Assembly: GCA_044227095.1 (NCBI GenBank)
Contig: JBGAFV010000001.1
Span: forward strand, 248,001 to 312,000
Length of the DNA: 64,000 bases
Source of the DNA: JACMLD01 sp044227095
GTDB lineage: Bacteria > Bacteroidota > Bacteroidia > Chitinophagales > Chitinophagaceae
Direction: 5' to 3'
Part shown: positions 33,817 through 42,854 of the stretch, one piece after another
Layout of the letters: every line of letters starts with the position of its first letter
Position numbering within the stretch: position 1 is the first letter of the stretch
The notes under the pieces: generated by a model
Database searches by the model: none
What the model saw: only the letters and a program-made list of their open reading frames with translations
Told to the model about the DNA's origin: nothing
Made by a program: the position numbers and the translations under genes

Positions 33817-35679
33817 TTATTTTTTAAGCACTACAGTAAACAATGAACCTTTACCCTGTTCACTTTCGCAGAAAACGCTGCCATTCAATTCTTCCACAAT
33901 TCTTTTTACAATAGAAAGACCGAGGCCTGTAGATACTTCGCCGGCAGTAGGAGCAGATGATATCTTGCTGTATTTGGAAAAGAGATTGGGCAATTCTTCT
34001 TTGCTTATACCTACGCCTTCATCTTTTATTTTTATGCTGATGGCATCATTAGCATCAGAGAGGCTTATCCAAACATTTTTATCTGGCGGGGAGTATTTAA
34101 TTGCATTGGATAAAAGATTTTCGCAGATGCGGCTAACCATTTGTTTATCGCTTACGAGGTAAACATGTTTGCCGGGCGTTTCAAAATGAAGCTGAATATT
34201 TTTTCCTGAAGCTGCTGGCTTAAAATCTACCACAATACTTTCTACAAATACTTTCAGATCAAAATTTTCCAGTTCAATTTTATGCTGGTTGGTTTCTGCT
34301 TTTTCCACATCAAGTATAGATCTTATCAGTAATTCTCCTTTGGTGGAAGCCTGCTGTATTCTTTCAACCGCTTTTTTTTGATCTTCAGTAAAACCTGCTG
34401 TATCATCGTTCAGTACATTCAACCACATTTTAATTGAAGCAAAAGGCGTACTCAGGTCATGAGATACAATACTTATCAGCGAATTCTTTTCATAATTCAG
34501 TTCTGCAAGTTTTTCATTCTGCAGGTTTATAAATTCATTTTTCGATTGCAGTTTTTTGTTCGCCCTTCTTTTTTGTACAAGTAATAGCGCAATGATAATG
34601 GCAATAATAGCAGCAGCTACAGCAAGCAGGGTTATGGCTTTATTGCGGTATTGCTCCTTTTCAACTTTTGCCTGCAGCAGCATGTTGTCCTGCTCACGTT
34701 GCCTGGCATTAAATTTTTCCTGGAGACCGGCAATTGTTTCGTTTGTACCAGAGTTAACGAGGCTGGTATCTATAGCATACCATTTTTGCTGGTAATCGTA
34801 AGCGTTTTTATAATCACCTTTCCTAAAGTATAATTTAGCCAGCATAGAATAACTATCAGCTTCTTTGCTTTTTGCACTCAGCTGTTGAGACAGTTTTAAT
34901 GCACGCATTGCATATATATAGCCCGAATCGTAATTTTTCATCTCAATAAAAACATCGGCGATATTAATATCGTCTATCCATAAATCAGCATAATTACTGT
35001 TGGTAAGGTGTTTTGAATATATCCGTTCAAAAAAACCAAGTGCTTTTGGGTATTCTTTCTTTTCATAATAAACATTGCCCATGTTGTTATAGAAAGAGTT
35101 TATATCAACCTTATCTCCATAAGGCTTTGCCATATCAAGCCCTTTATTTAAAAACAGTAAAGCACTATCCGGCATTTTAAGTTGATTATAAATAGCGCCA
35201 AGGTTTCCGTAAGAAGTAATAATAGAATGAATGTCTTTTTCTTTTTCTGCCAGGCGGATAGAGAGCAGGTACATTTCTTTTGCCCGCTGCGGTTGTTTGG
35301 TATTTACATACAGGTATGCAAGATCTGTAATAGCGGCTTCTTCATAATTAACCGCATTGAGTTTGCGTGCAGCTTCAAGTGATTGTAGATAGTATACAAT
35401 TGCACTATCGTAATTGCCTTTAAGATCTTCTGCAATACCATTTAAACGGCTGGATAAAACTTCTCCCCTGTCGTAATGAAGTTTGGCTGCTTCTTTTGAA
35501 ATAAATAATGCACACTTTTTTAACGAATCTGTTTTAGATTCATCAAAATCAAGGCAACGGTCGTACAAAGCTTTCAGGTAGTTGCTGTCAACTTTTTGCG
35601 GCAGTGCAGGTAAAGAAATTAAAACATACAGCAGCAACAAGAGGTATTTCACGTTATTCCTCACAACCAATTTAATCAA
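33817..35679 (-). CDS. TPR-containing sensor histidine kinase
   Basis: A 620-residue kinase. A signal peptide (to about residue 27) is followed by a periplasmic array of about six TPR units (for example GNLGAIYNQLKMPDSALLFL, NNMGNVYYEKKEYPKALGFF), a coiled coil and one membrane helix (AITLLAVAAAIIAIIIALLL). The cytoplasmic HisKA domain carries the phosphorylated His in VSHDLSTPFASI, and the HATPase has NLLSNAIKYSP, DEGVGIS and TGLGLSIVK. It shares eight base pairs with the upstream response regulator gene, so the two form a two-component pair. The signal is unknown. Confidence 0.92.
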   Translation of the reverse strand: MIKLVVRNNVKYLLLLLYVLISLPALPQKVDSNYLKALYDRCLDFDESKTDSLKKCALFISKEAAKLHYDRGEVLSSRLNGIAEDLKGNYDSAIVYYLQSLEAARKLNAVNYEEAAITDLAYLYVNTKQPQRAKEMYLLSIRLAEKEKDIHSIITSYGNLGAIYNQLKMPDSALLFLNKGLDMAKPYGDKVDINSFYNNMGNVYYEKKEYPKALGFFERIYSKHLTNSNYADLWIDDINIADVFIEMKNYDSGYIYAMRALKLSQQLSAKSKEADSYSMLAKLYFRKGDYKNAYDYQQKWYAIDTSLVNSGTNETIAGLQEKFNARQREQDNMLLQAKVEKEQYRNKAITLLAVAAAIIAIIIALLLVQKRRANKKLQSKNEFINLQNEKLAELNYEKNSLISIVSHDLSTPFASIKMWLNVLNDDTAGFTEDQKKAVERIQQASTKGELLIRSILDVEKAETNQHKIELENFDLKVFVESIVVDFKPAASGKNIQLHFETPGKHVYLVSDKQMVSRICENLLSNAIKYSPPDKNVWISLSDANDAISIKIKDEGVGISKEELPNLFSKYSKISSAPTAGEVSTGLGLSIVKRIVEELNGSVFCESEQGKGSLFTVVLKK

Positions 35680-36313
35680 TCAGTTTATTTTTTAGTGCAA
35701 ATCTTACAAGTCCTACAGTATTGTTAACACCCAGTTTGGCAATTATATTTTTGCGGTGCGTTTCTATGGTGCTTACACTCAGGAATAATTTTTCTGCAAT
35801 TTCATTATTGCTGAATTCTTTGCAGATAAGCGTAAGCACTTCTATCTCACGTTTAGAAAGTATATCCAGTACTTTTTTCTCTTCAAGCGTTAATGTAGTC
35901 CTGAAATCATTTTCGCTCAGCATATCAATTTCTTTACTAAAATAAGTTCCTCCTTTATATACTTCATGAATAGTAGAAAGCAGTTCATCAAACGGTGCAC
36001 TTTTAAGCACATACCCTTGTATGTTATGACGGAGCAATTTGTGTACATAACGTGTGCCCCGCATAAGGGTAAGATAAATTATTTTCTGCTGGGGTTTTAT
36101 TGTTCTAACCTTTTGTAAAAGATCTTCTGCATTAATATCCGGCAGGTGTACATCTAGCAATAAAATATCTACATCCAGTGCTGGTAATTTTTCCAGCAGG
36201 GCAGCACCGTTGGATGCGGTTCCGGCAACCTCAATATCAGGCTGTTTTTTCAAAAGCAAAGCCAGGCCTTCAACATACATTTCATGATCTTCAACAATAA
36301 AAACTTTGATCAT
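35672..36313 (-). CDS. NarL/LuxR-type response regulator
   Basis: A 213-residue regulator. The receiver domain has the acidic pair in VEDHEMY and the phosphoacceptor Asp in DILLLDVHLP, and the switch Lys in VLKSAP. The C-terminal LuxR helix-turn-helix reads LSKREIEVLTLICKEFSNNE and KLFLSVSTIETHRKNI. It is transcribed first, with its end overlapping the kinase start (ATGATTAAA). Targets may include the metal-uptake genes downstream, but nothing in the sequence proves it. Confidence 0.92.
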   Translation of the reverse strand: MIKVFIVEDHEMYVEGLALLLKKQPDIEVAGTASNGAALLEKLPALDVDILLLDVHLPDINAEDLLQKVRTIKPQQKIIYLTLMRGTRYVHKLLRHNIQGYVLKSAPFDELLSTIHEVYKGGTYFSKEIDMLSENDFRTTLTLEEKKVLDILSKREIEVLTLICKEFSNNEIAEKLFLSVSTIETHRKNIIAKLGVNNTVGLVRFALKNKLID

Positions 36314-36421
36314 GCAGTGATAATGAATTTAATTAAAAAAGTTTGGATAGGGACGGCCTAAAGAAATGATTTATAACAAACAAAATACGCAGAAAAACTG
36401 CATATTAGTTGTAAAACTATG

Positions 36422-36445
36422 AAAAAAGCCCCTTACAAAAGGGGC
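36422..36445 (-). terminator. Terminator of the DUF1501/DUF1800 unit
   Basis: Read on the minus strand, GCCCCTT pairs with AAGGGGC around a 4-nt loop and is followed by a run of six T. It lies 30 bp past the DUF1501 stop. Confidence 0.85.
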
Positions 36446-36474
36446 AAATATTTAATTATAGGTTGATTATAACA

Positions 36475-38067
36475 TTAAGACCTTACTTTAAGCATAGGCC
36501 TCACCTGTTGCAACGTGCCGTTTTGCAAACGTGTGTAGTAAACACCAGATGGTAAACCATAACCGTTAAAGTCGAGTGTATATACACCAGCAGTATATTC
36601 TTTATCAGTAAGTGTTTTAATAGAACGGCCAAGTGAGTCAATGATGTGAACAAGCGTATGTCCGCCTTTTGTTTTAAAAGTAATCTTTGTACTTTCTACA
36701 AATGGGTTAGGATAATTGATGATTAACTGCTCACCTGCATTCCTGTAAACGTCATCAATGCCGGTAATACCGCATGCGCCGTTTATACAAAGCGGAATGT
36801 TCTGAAAATTTTTAAACATGATGGTTTGCAGATCTGTATCTTTTACACAAAACCATTGGCTGAGAATGGATGAATAGATACTCCTGAAATCGTACTGAAA
36901 AGGAATATTATCATTAAAGCTTACACCAGAAGGTATATCCGGATTATTACCCACTATACCCGGCCTTACATTTTTACCGAATACAAAAACCGGTGCAGCT
37001 GCGCCATGGTCTGTGCCAATACTGAAGTTTGATTTTATACGGCGTCCAAATTCTGAAAATGTCATTCCCATTACCCTGTCTTCAACACCAAGTCCTTTAA
37101 GATCATCCATAAAAGATTTGATGGCATCGGAAACACGCAATAAAAGATTGGCGTGGTTGCCCACTGTAGTATCTGATGCAGTGGTTTGTGCAGAGTGTGT
37201 ATCAAACCCGCCGGTGCCTACCATATAAATGCGGGTCTTTAATCCACCTTTTATAAGACGGGCTACAATTTTTAACTGATCGGCCAAATCATTTCCTACG
37301 GGATAATTGCCCTGGGTAGGCACTTTGGCTGCAGCAGCTTTTATTACAGCAGAATATTGTTGTGTTTGCTGAACAACCCTTCGTATATATTTCAATTCTT
37401 TTCCCCATGGTGTATCTGGTGTTGGGTCAACAAGATCATCAATGAGGTTATAAAAATTAACCGGGTCTGTAATGCTCATGCCCATTGGTACCGCAGGCCC
37501 CTGCAAAGCAAGCGCAGCAATAGAACCAATTTGTATAGCTAATGGGTCTGGCATTGCACTGTTTGGAAAACCATTGGGATAATTAGGAAATTCTGTTGCC
37601 AGGTATCTTCCGGCCCATCCGCTTTCCACATCTACATCTGCATCAGAAGCACTCATCCAAATATCTGTGGCCCTAAAGTGAGAATAGTTGGGCGATGGAT
37701 AACCCACGGCCTGTATAATAGCAAGCTTGCCTTCATTGTAAAGTGTTTGCATACCCGTCATGGAAGGGTGCAAACCTGTTTTATTATTACCGTTGAGGGC
37801 GAGTATTTTATTTTGGGGGATAGCAATGTTTGTTCTTGCACTATAATAATTGCCATAGCCTTCAATAGGTATTACCATATTAAGGCCATCGTTACCACCA
37901 TTCAGTTGTACAAGCACCAATACTTTGTCTGTATCTATGGTAGCACCAGCAAGTGCCTGCATAAAAGGAGTATCTGCGGAATATGCTTTTACAGAGAACC
38001 CGCCTATCAATGCAGGCAGGATGGTTGCAGTTGGAATTGTATTCCGTAAAAAATCTCTTCTTTTCAT
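36475..38067 (-). CDS. DUF1501 protein with Tat-like signal and T9SS sorting domain
   Basis: A 530-residue protein. The N-terminus MKRRDFLRNTIPTATILPAL has a twin-arginine motif. The main body is DUF1501 (sulfatase/alkaline-phosphatase-like fold: LVQLNGGNDGLNMVIP, FSEFGRRIKSN, TDHGAAAPVFVFGKNV). Residues from about 450 to the end form a type A T9SS C-terminal sorting domain (INYPNPFVESTKITFKT, GVYYTRLQNG). The protein is thus likely exported through Tat and then passed to the cell surface by T9SS, a combination known in this phylum. It is 17 bp downstream of the DUF1800 gene. The enzymatic role is not established. Confidence 0.88.
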   Translation of the reverse strand: MKRRDFLRNTIPTATILPALIGGFSVKAYSADTPFMQALAGATIDTDKVLVLVQLNGGNDGLNMVIPIEGYGNYYSARTNIAIPQNKILALNGNNKTGLHPSMTGMQTLYNEGKLAIIQAVGYPSPNYSHFRATDIWMSASDADVDVESGWAGRYLATEFPNYPNGFPNSAMPDPLAIQIGSIAALALQGPAVPMGMSITDPVNFYNLIDDLVDPTPDTPWGKELKYIRRVVQQTQQYSAVIKAAAAKVPTQGNYPVGNDLADQLKIVARLIKGGLKTRIYMVGTGGFDTHSAQTTASDTTVGNHANLLLRVSDAIKSFMDDLKGLGVEDRVMGMTFSEFGRRIKSNFSIGTDHGAAAPVFVFGKNVRPGIVGNNPDIPSGVSFNDNIPFQYDFRSIYSSILSQWFCVKDTDLQTIMFKNFQNIPLCINGACGITGIDDVYRNAGEQLIINYPNPFVESTKITFKTKGGHTLVHIIDSLGRSIKTLTDKEYTAGVYTLDFNGYGLPSGVYYTRLQNGTLQQVRPMLKVRS

Positions 38068-38084
38068 AGTTATTGTTTAAGAGA

Positions 38085-39746
38085 TTAAGCCAATTGGTAT
38101 TCGGCCAGGTTCATAAAATATTGGTACAAGCCCTTAAGCCGGGTATATACAGTTTGATAAGCCATTGCATCTGTTGGATTAATCAGGTATGCATTCCAGG
38201 CATTGGTCCAGTAATAATCAGACGTTTGACCGGTTAATAAGAAATTGGTTTTAATAGTAGCCTTAGATGTGTCTGATACAGGCACCCTGTACAGAATAAC
38301 CAGTGCATCATTAATCAATGCATTTGGATCTCCTGGATTTGGCAATTGCGCTGTAAATGCTATAGGATCTATTTTAATGGTGTGGCCGCCCCTTGTATAA
38401 CCATTTATTAAAGTATCTGTAAGAATATTTCTTTTGGGCAATGTGTCTGAATTAATCCATAATTCATAAAACTGCGGTGCCTGGTAATAAGAAGGCCAGC
38501 CGGCAACACTTGGCGGATCGGCATATGTTTGGTTAGCCACCGAAGTTTGCCAACGGAAAAAATCCCACATATCATAGGCATTTACATAATCTGTAGCTAC
38601 ATCGGGGAAGACAACTGAATACTCACGGCAAAGACCAACCGCAATATCTATCGGACTTTTTATAAGACAGCCCCGGTTAAGCGCATCAAAAAAATGTTCG
38701 CTTTTAAACAAGGCATTCAGCACTGGTTTTATTTCCCAGTTATTATCCTGGAAAATCTGTGCAAGCGGTAATATTACATTTGCTTCTGCTGTTGCATCTA
38801 TAGTATAATAACAAAACCAGCGGTAAATTTTTCTTACAATAAACTGAGATACTTCTGCTTTTTTGCTGAAGATCATATTCAGCAATGCATCAAGTTCAGC
38901 ATCTCCTGTACTACCTGCAATAGAAGTACCACCATAAAAAGAAGAGAACTGTTTACTGCTTGCATCGTGCTTTGCAGGCACAGAAGAGGCACTCATAGTA
39001 GGCCAGTCTATACGCCATCCTGTTAATACTTTTGCTGCAGCCTTTACATCATCTTCAGTATAATTAGGATTGTTTGTTTTACCTAGTGTAAACAGTTCCT
39101 GCAACTCACGGGCATAATTTTCATCCGGTGCGGTATTGGTATTTAACTCACCATTGAGGTAAACCAGCATCGCCGGGTTTATACTAACTGCCCTTGTGAG
39201 GGTTTTAAAATTGCCAAGCGCATACGTTCTAAACAATGTATTATACTGGTACAAGGCAGCAGGGTCCGATACTACTACAGATTCTGTTGAAAAATGATTT
39301 TTCCAGAACAAAGCTATTTTTTCACGAATGCTCCTGTCCTGGTTAATCATTACACCATAATTCCATTTTTCAAGAGAATTGCGTCTTCCTTCCTGTACAA
39401 CACCATCAGCAGAATAACTATTTACCCAGGTAGTACCTGGTGCAATAGCAGTATCCGGTGTATCTGCACCGCTTGGATCATAATTTTTTAAAGGAGGAGA
39501 AGGCAGCGTAGGAGAAGGATTTAATAACTCATCTACTGCCTGAGACATACTAAGCCCTTTGAAATAGGCAATATCTTGCGGCGCAGCGCCAAACATTGTT
39601 CTCTTAAGCAGGTGTACAACAGCTTCAGTATCCCACGGACCGCTGTAAGGTGCTAGTCCAGACATGGTTCTTGCTATATGCTGTACCGTATCCGGCTGAC
39701 GCTGAAAAGCTTTTCGCTTTCCTGTCAGAAACGCTCGTCTATCCAT
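38085..39746 (-). CDS. DUF1800 domain protein
   Basis: A 553-residue protein paired with DUF1501, an association common in many phyla. Typical segments are HLLKRTMFGAAPQDIAYFK near the N-terminus, EKIALFWKNHFST, NYARELQELFTLGKT and VLTGWRIDW. No classical signal peptide is visible (MDRRAFLTGKRKAFQRQPDT), though RRAFL could be a degenerate Tat motif. The function is unknown; the gene is first in the two-gene unit. Confidence 0.87.
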   Translation of the reverse strand: MDRRAFLTGKRKAFQRQPDTVQHIARTMSGLAPYSGPWDTEAVVHLLKRTMFGAAPQDIAYFKGLSMSQAVDELLNPSPTLPSPPLKNYDPSGADTPDTAIAPGTTWVNSYSADGVVQEGRRNSLEKWNYGVMINQDRSIREKIALFWKNHFSTESVVVSDPAALYQYNTLFRTYALGNFKTLTRAVSINPAMLVYLNGELNTNTAPDENYARELQELFTLGKTNNPNYTEDDVKAAAKVLTGWRIDWPTMSASSVPAKHDASSKQFSSFYGGTSIAGSTGDAELDALLNMIFSKKAEVSQFIVRKIYRWFCYYTIDATAEANVILPLAQIFQDNNWEIKPVLNALFKSEHFFDALNRGCLIKSPIDIAVGLCREYSVVFPDVATDYVNAYDMWDFFRWQTSVANQTYADPPSVAGWPSYYQAPQFYELWINSDTLPKRNILTDTLINGYTRGGHTIKIDPIAFTAQLPNPGDPNALINDALVILYRVPVSDTSKATIKTNFLLTGQTSDYYWTNAWNAYLINPTDAMAYQTVYTRLKGLYQYFMNLAEYQLA

Positions 39747-39932
39747 ACGGGGACGATTTTGGTTTTTCTAATGATAAGATATTTTAAACTAAACCCTTCC
39801 CAACATATAATCCGGGTGGGAAAAGGTTAAAGCCATTTTAACAAACTTCAGGCCAAGTCATTAAATATTTGTTTAATAAACGCATTACTAGTTGTTCACA
39901 GTATAATTACGATTAATATTTATTTATAAAAT

Positions 39933-39961
39933 GAAAAGCCCCCGTAAAAGATACAGGGGCT
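39933..39961 (-). terminator. Terminator downstream of the thiolase gene
   Basis: On the minus strand AGCCCC pairs with GGGGCT and GTA with TAC around one mismatch, followed by a T-rich tract. It lies about 125 bp past the thiolase stop, beyond the repeat at 39991-40089. The 339-bp gap between the DUF1800 and thiolase genes holds only this hairpin, the repeat and AT-rich sequence. Confidence 0.7.
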
Positions 39962-39990
39962 AGTGTTCTCATGACTTATACGCGGGAGGT

Positions 39991-40089
39991 AGTTGGGAGT
40001 CACTATTCAGTAGTCGATAGTCAAGGCAAAATCTCTATAACTGAATATTGGCTCTTGGTATCAACTTCAAACTCCGGACTATCGACTAA
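39991..40089. repeat. GACTATCGACT-family inverted array at the thiolase 3' end
   Basis: TAGTCGATAGTC (40011-40022) is perfectly inverted as GACTATCGACTA (40078-40089), with AGTTGGGAGTCACTATTC and ACTCCGGACT flanking. The thiolase stop codon (TAG, 40086-40088 on the minus strand) is part of the repeat. Confidence 0.75.
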
Positions 40090-41264
40090 TTTATGTTCTC
40101 AATAATTCCTGCAATGCCCTGGCCGCCGCCTACGCATGCAGAAACAATTCCGTATTTTTTATTCAGGCGTTTCATATCGTGGGTTAACTGTATGGTTAGT
40201 TTGGTACCAGTACATCCCAACGGATGGCCAAGTGCAATAGCACCCCCGTTAATATTTACAATATCCGGGTTTAAGCCCAATTGCCTTACTACTGCTATTG
40301 CCTGAGAGGCAAATGCCTCATTAAGTTCAATCAAATCCACCTGGCCAATATTCATGTTTACCTGTTTCAATGCTTTTGGTATAGCTTCTACCGGGCCAAT
40401 GCCCATTATACGGGGATGCACACCCGCAGATGCACAGGCAACCAGCCTTGCAATAGGTTTCAAACCAAGCTCATTCACCATCTTTTCTCCCATTACAATT
40501 ACAAAAGCAGCACCATCGCTGGTTTGAGAAGAATTGCCGGCAGTTACACAACCACCTACAGCAAAAGCCGGTTTTAATTTTGCCAATGCTTCCATAGAAG
40601 TATCTCCACGTGGACCTTCGTCTGTATCAATTACAGTTTTTTTGGTTTGCCTTTTTCCTTTTGCATCAAGGCTTACTTCCTCAACTGTAATAGGTAAAAT
40701 GCCAGGTTTGAAATAACCATTCGTGATGGCGTTTATCGCTTTCTGGTGAGAAGTATAAGAAAACTGATCTTGCTCTTCTCGGCTAACTTTAAATTCTTTG
40801 GCTACATTTTCTGCCGTTAACCCCATGCTCAAATAATAATCGGGTTCGTCTTTGGCAATGGAATAAGCTGGTACAGTTTTCCATCCTGCAGTGGGCACCA
40901 TGCTCATGCTTTCTGTGCCGCCGGCAATAATGCAATCTGCCTGACCGGTGCGAATTTTTGCCGTGGCTATTGCAATTGTTTCAAGCCCCGAAGCGCAATA
41001 ACGGTTTACCGTCATACCAGGTGCGTGAATACCAACAGCCCTTGCCGCAATTATTCTACCTACCTGCAAGCCTTGCTCAGCTTCGGGTACAGCATTTCCT
41101 ACAATTACATCATCTACTCTTTTGGCATCCAGTTGCGGCACAGATGCCAGCAAACCTTGTATAACTTCTATAGCCAAATCATCGGGCCTGGTAAACCTGA
41201 ACCCGCCTCTTTTAGATTTGCCAACTGCAGTTCTAAAACCTGCAACGATGTATGCTTCCTGCAT
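40086..41264 (-). CDS. Acetyl-CoA acyltransferase (thiolase)
   Basis: A 392-residue thiolase that cleaves 3-ketoacyl-CoA or condenses acetyl-CoA. The acylated Cys is in NRYCASGLETIA, the catalytic His in GHPLGCTGTK and the second Cys in VSACVGGGQG. NEAFASQA and GGTESMS are also present. It most resembles FadA-type beta-oxidation thiolases, but a biosynthetic role cannot be excluded. No other beta-oxidation gene is adjacent. The stop codon lies within a dispersed repeat. Confidence 0.9.
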   Translation of the reverse strand: MQEAYIVAGFRTAVGKSKRGGFRFTRPDDLAIEVIQGLLASVPQLDAKRVDDVIVGNAVPEAEQGLQVGRIIAARAVGIHAPGMTVNRYCASGLETIAIATAKIRTGQADCIIAGGTESMSMVPTAGWKTVPAYSIAKDEPDYYLSMGLTAENVAKEFKVSREEQDQFSYTSHQKAINAITNGYFKPGILPITVEEVSLDAKGKRQTKKTVIDTDEGPRGDTSMEALAKLKPAFAVGGCVTAGNSSQTSDGAAFVIVMGEKMVNELGLKPIARLVACASAGVHPRIMGIGPVEAIPKALKQVNMNIGQVDLIELNEAFASQAIAVVRQLGLNPDIVNINGGAIALGHPLGCTGTKLTIQLTHDMKRLNKKYGIVSACVGGGQGIAGIIENIN

Positions 41265-41301
41265 AAAAAATGTTTTAATTATTTTGAAACCAGCATTTGT
41301 T

Positions 41302-41340
41302 CTTTATGCGACTTCGTTGCGTCGCACACTTGAACTGAAT
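41302..41340. repeat. Solo GCGTCGCACACTT repeat in the thiolase-pyrD divergent gap
   Basis: CGTTGCGTCGCACACTTGAA (41315-41334) matches the words at 3966 and 15600 and the MITE interior. The rest of the 380-bp divergent gap (41265-41644) is AT-rich, and I see no further structure or clear promoter in it. Confidence 0.6.
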
Positions 41341-41644
41341 CTCTTTGCTGAACATTACTATAACAAAATTTCAATTAAGTTGTTTATGCAACTTTCTATC
41401 CCAAATGTACTATTTATTCGTATTTATAAAAACTTTTTGCCGGTAAGCTCGTTCGGTGTTCTTTTGGGCAAAATTTAGGGCTTAATAACTACAAGATTTA
41501 TAAAGTTGCACTGCTGCCCAGTGTTATAAATGTTGAACCGAGCGTGGCAACAATGATCTATCTGTGTTACTAATGTTGGCTACATAAAAAACTTATTAGT
41601 AAAACAGATATAGTTAATACCCGCAAACAAATAAGAACGTTAGC

Positions 41645-42703
41645 ATGTACACAATCCTCCGCAGCATACTTTTTTTATTCTCACCAGAATGGGTTCACTA
41701 TTTTTCTATGAACTGCCTCAGGTTGCTTTGCCATATTCCATTCGCAAAAAAAATACTTGCCGGAAGTTTTACTATAGAAAATACCAGGCTTACTAAAACT
41801 ATGTTCGGTTTGCATTTTAAAAATCCTGTTGGCCTTGCTGCCGGCTTCGATAAAAATGCTTTGTATTTAAATGAACTGGAAGCACTGGGTTTCGGTTTTA
41901 TTGAAATAGGAACTGTTACACCCAAACCACAGGATGGAAATGAAAAACCAAGGTTATTCCGCCTGCCAAAAGACAAAGCGCTTATTAACCGTATGGGCTT
42001 TAATAATCATGGTGTAAAAGTGGTAGCAGAAAGATTGCGCCAATGGAAAACTCATAACTCACGACTATCGACTACCGACTCCAGACTAATAATAGGTGGC
42101 AATATTGGTAAAAATAAAATAACCCCCAATGAAGATGCGTGGAAAGATTATGAAATTTGCTTCAGGGAATTGTTTGATTACGTGGATTATTTTGTAGTAA
42201 ATGTAAGTTCTCCCAATACACCGGGGTTGCGTGAACTGCAGGAAAAAGATTCACTCAGAAAAATTCTTTCTCACCTGCAAACTATTAATAAACAAAATGC
42301 ATTTCCAAAACCATTGCTTTTAAAAATTGCACCAGATCTTACACAAGAACAAATTGATGATGTAATAGATCTTGCGCTGGAAATAAACCTGGATGGATTG
42401 GTTGCTGCTAACACAACTATCAACCGCACCGGACTAAAGACTAAAGACTCAGAACTATCGACTATAGGAGCTGGCGGCCTTAGTGGAAAACCACTTGCAA
42501 CACGTTCAACCGAAATTGTACAATACATAAATAACAAAACTAACAACCGCATACCCGTTATTGCATCTGGCGGAATATTCACCGGCAATGATGCTAAAGA
42601 AAAATTTGATGCGGGTGCTGCACTTGTACAGGTGTGGACAGGTTTTATTTATGAAGGGCCTGCTATTAGTAAAAGAATTTGTAAAGCAATTCTTGATCTC
42701 TGA
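41645..42703 (+). CDS. pyrD: Dihydroorotate dehydrogenase (quinone), class 2
   Basis: A 352-residue membrane-associated FMN enzyme that oxidises dihydroorotate with quinone. The N-terminal helical membrane segment (LRSILFLFSPEWVHYFSMNC) marks class 2. FMN and substrate motifs are intact: NPVGLAAGFDKNA, NRMGFNNHG, IGGNIGKNK, VNVSSPNTPGLR (catalytic Ser) and ASGGIFTGNDAKEK. Two stretches, residues 136-147 and 264-273, are translated from the GACTATCGACT intergenic repeat and lie where loops are expected (before LIIGGNIG and before GAGGLSGKP). The reading frame stays open through both, so the enzyme is probably active. Confidence 0.93.
   Translation: MYTILRSILFLFSPEWVHYFSMNCLRLLCHIPFAKKILAGSFTIENTRLTKTMFGLHFKNPVGLAAGFDKNALYLNELEALGFGFIEIGTVTPKPQDGNEKPRLFRLPKDKALINRMGFNNHGVKVVAERLRQWKTHNSRLSTTDSRLIIGGNIGKNKITPNEDAWKDYEICFRELFDYVDYFVVNVSSPNTPGLRELQEKDSLRKILSHLQTINKQNAFPKPLLLKIAPDLTQEQIDDVIDLALEINLDGLVAANTTINRTGLKTKDSELSTIGAGGLSGKPLATRSTEIVQYINNKTNNRIPVIASGGIFTGNDAKEKFDAGAALVQVWTGFIYEGPAISKRICKAILDL
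42050..42088 (+). repeat. GACTATCGACT repeat in frame inside pyrD, first site
   Basis: CGACTATCGACTACCGACTC then CAGACTA (42062-42088) matches 24 of 27 bases of the intergenic copy at 13937-13963. It codes for THNSRLSTTDSR (residues 136-147). Confidence 0.75.
42431..42466 (+). repeat. GACTATCGACT repeat in frame inside pyrD, second site
   Basis: GGACTAAAGACTAAAGACTC then AGAACTATCGACTATA uses the same words. It is read in the same frame and orientation as the first site and codes for LKTKDSELST (residues 264-273). Confidence 0.65.
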
Positions 42704-42711
42704 TGCCGGAT

Positions 42712-42840
42712 AGCAAAAATCGCTGATGGCTGATGTGAAGATCTCTGATGTGCTGATAAAATATCTTCGTAATAAAACAAATCAGTATTCAGCAATGAAA
42801 TTCCATGTAAAAGAAATCAGACATCATCACATCAGAAATC
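42712..42840. repeat. CTGATGTG-family inverted array
   Basis: TCTGATGTGCTGAT (42744-42757) is inverted at 42823-42836 with two mismatches. Additional GCTGATGG and AAATCAG units lie around it. It fills the gap between the convergent pyrD and barrel-protein genes. Confidence 0.65.
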
Positions 42841-42854
42841 AGAAATTGTCTTTG

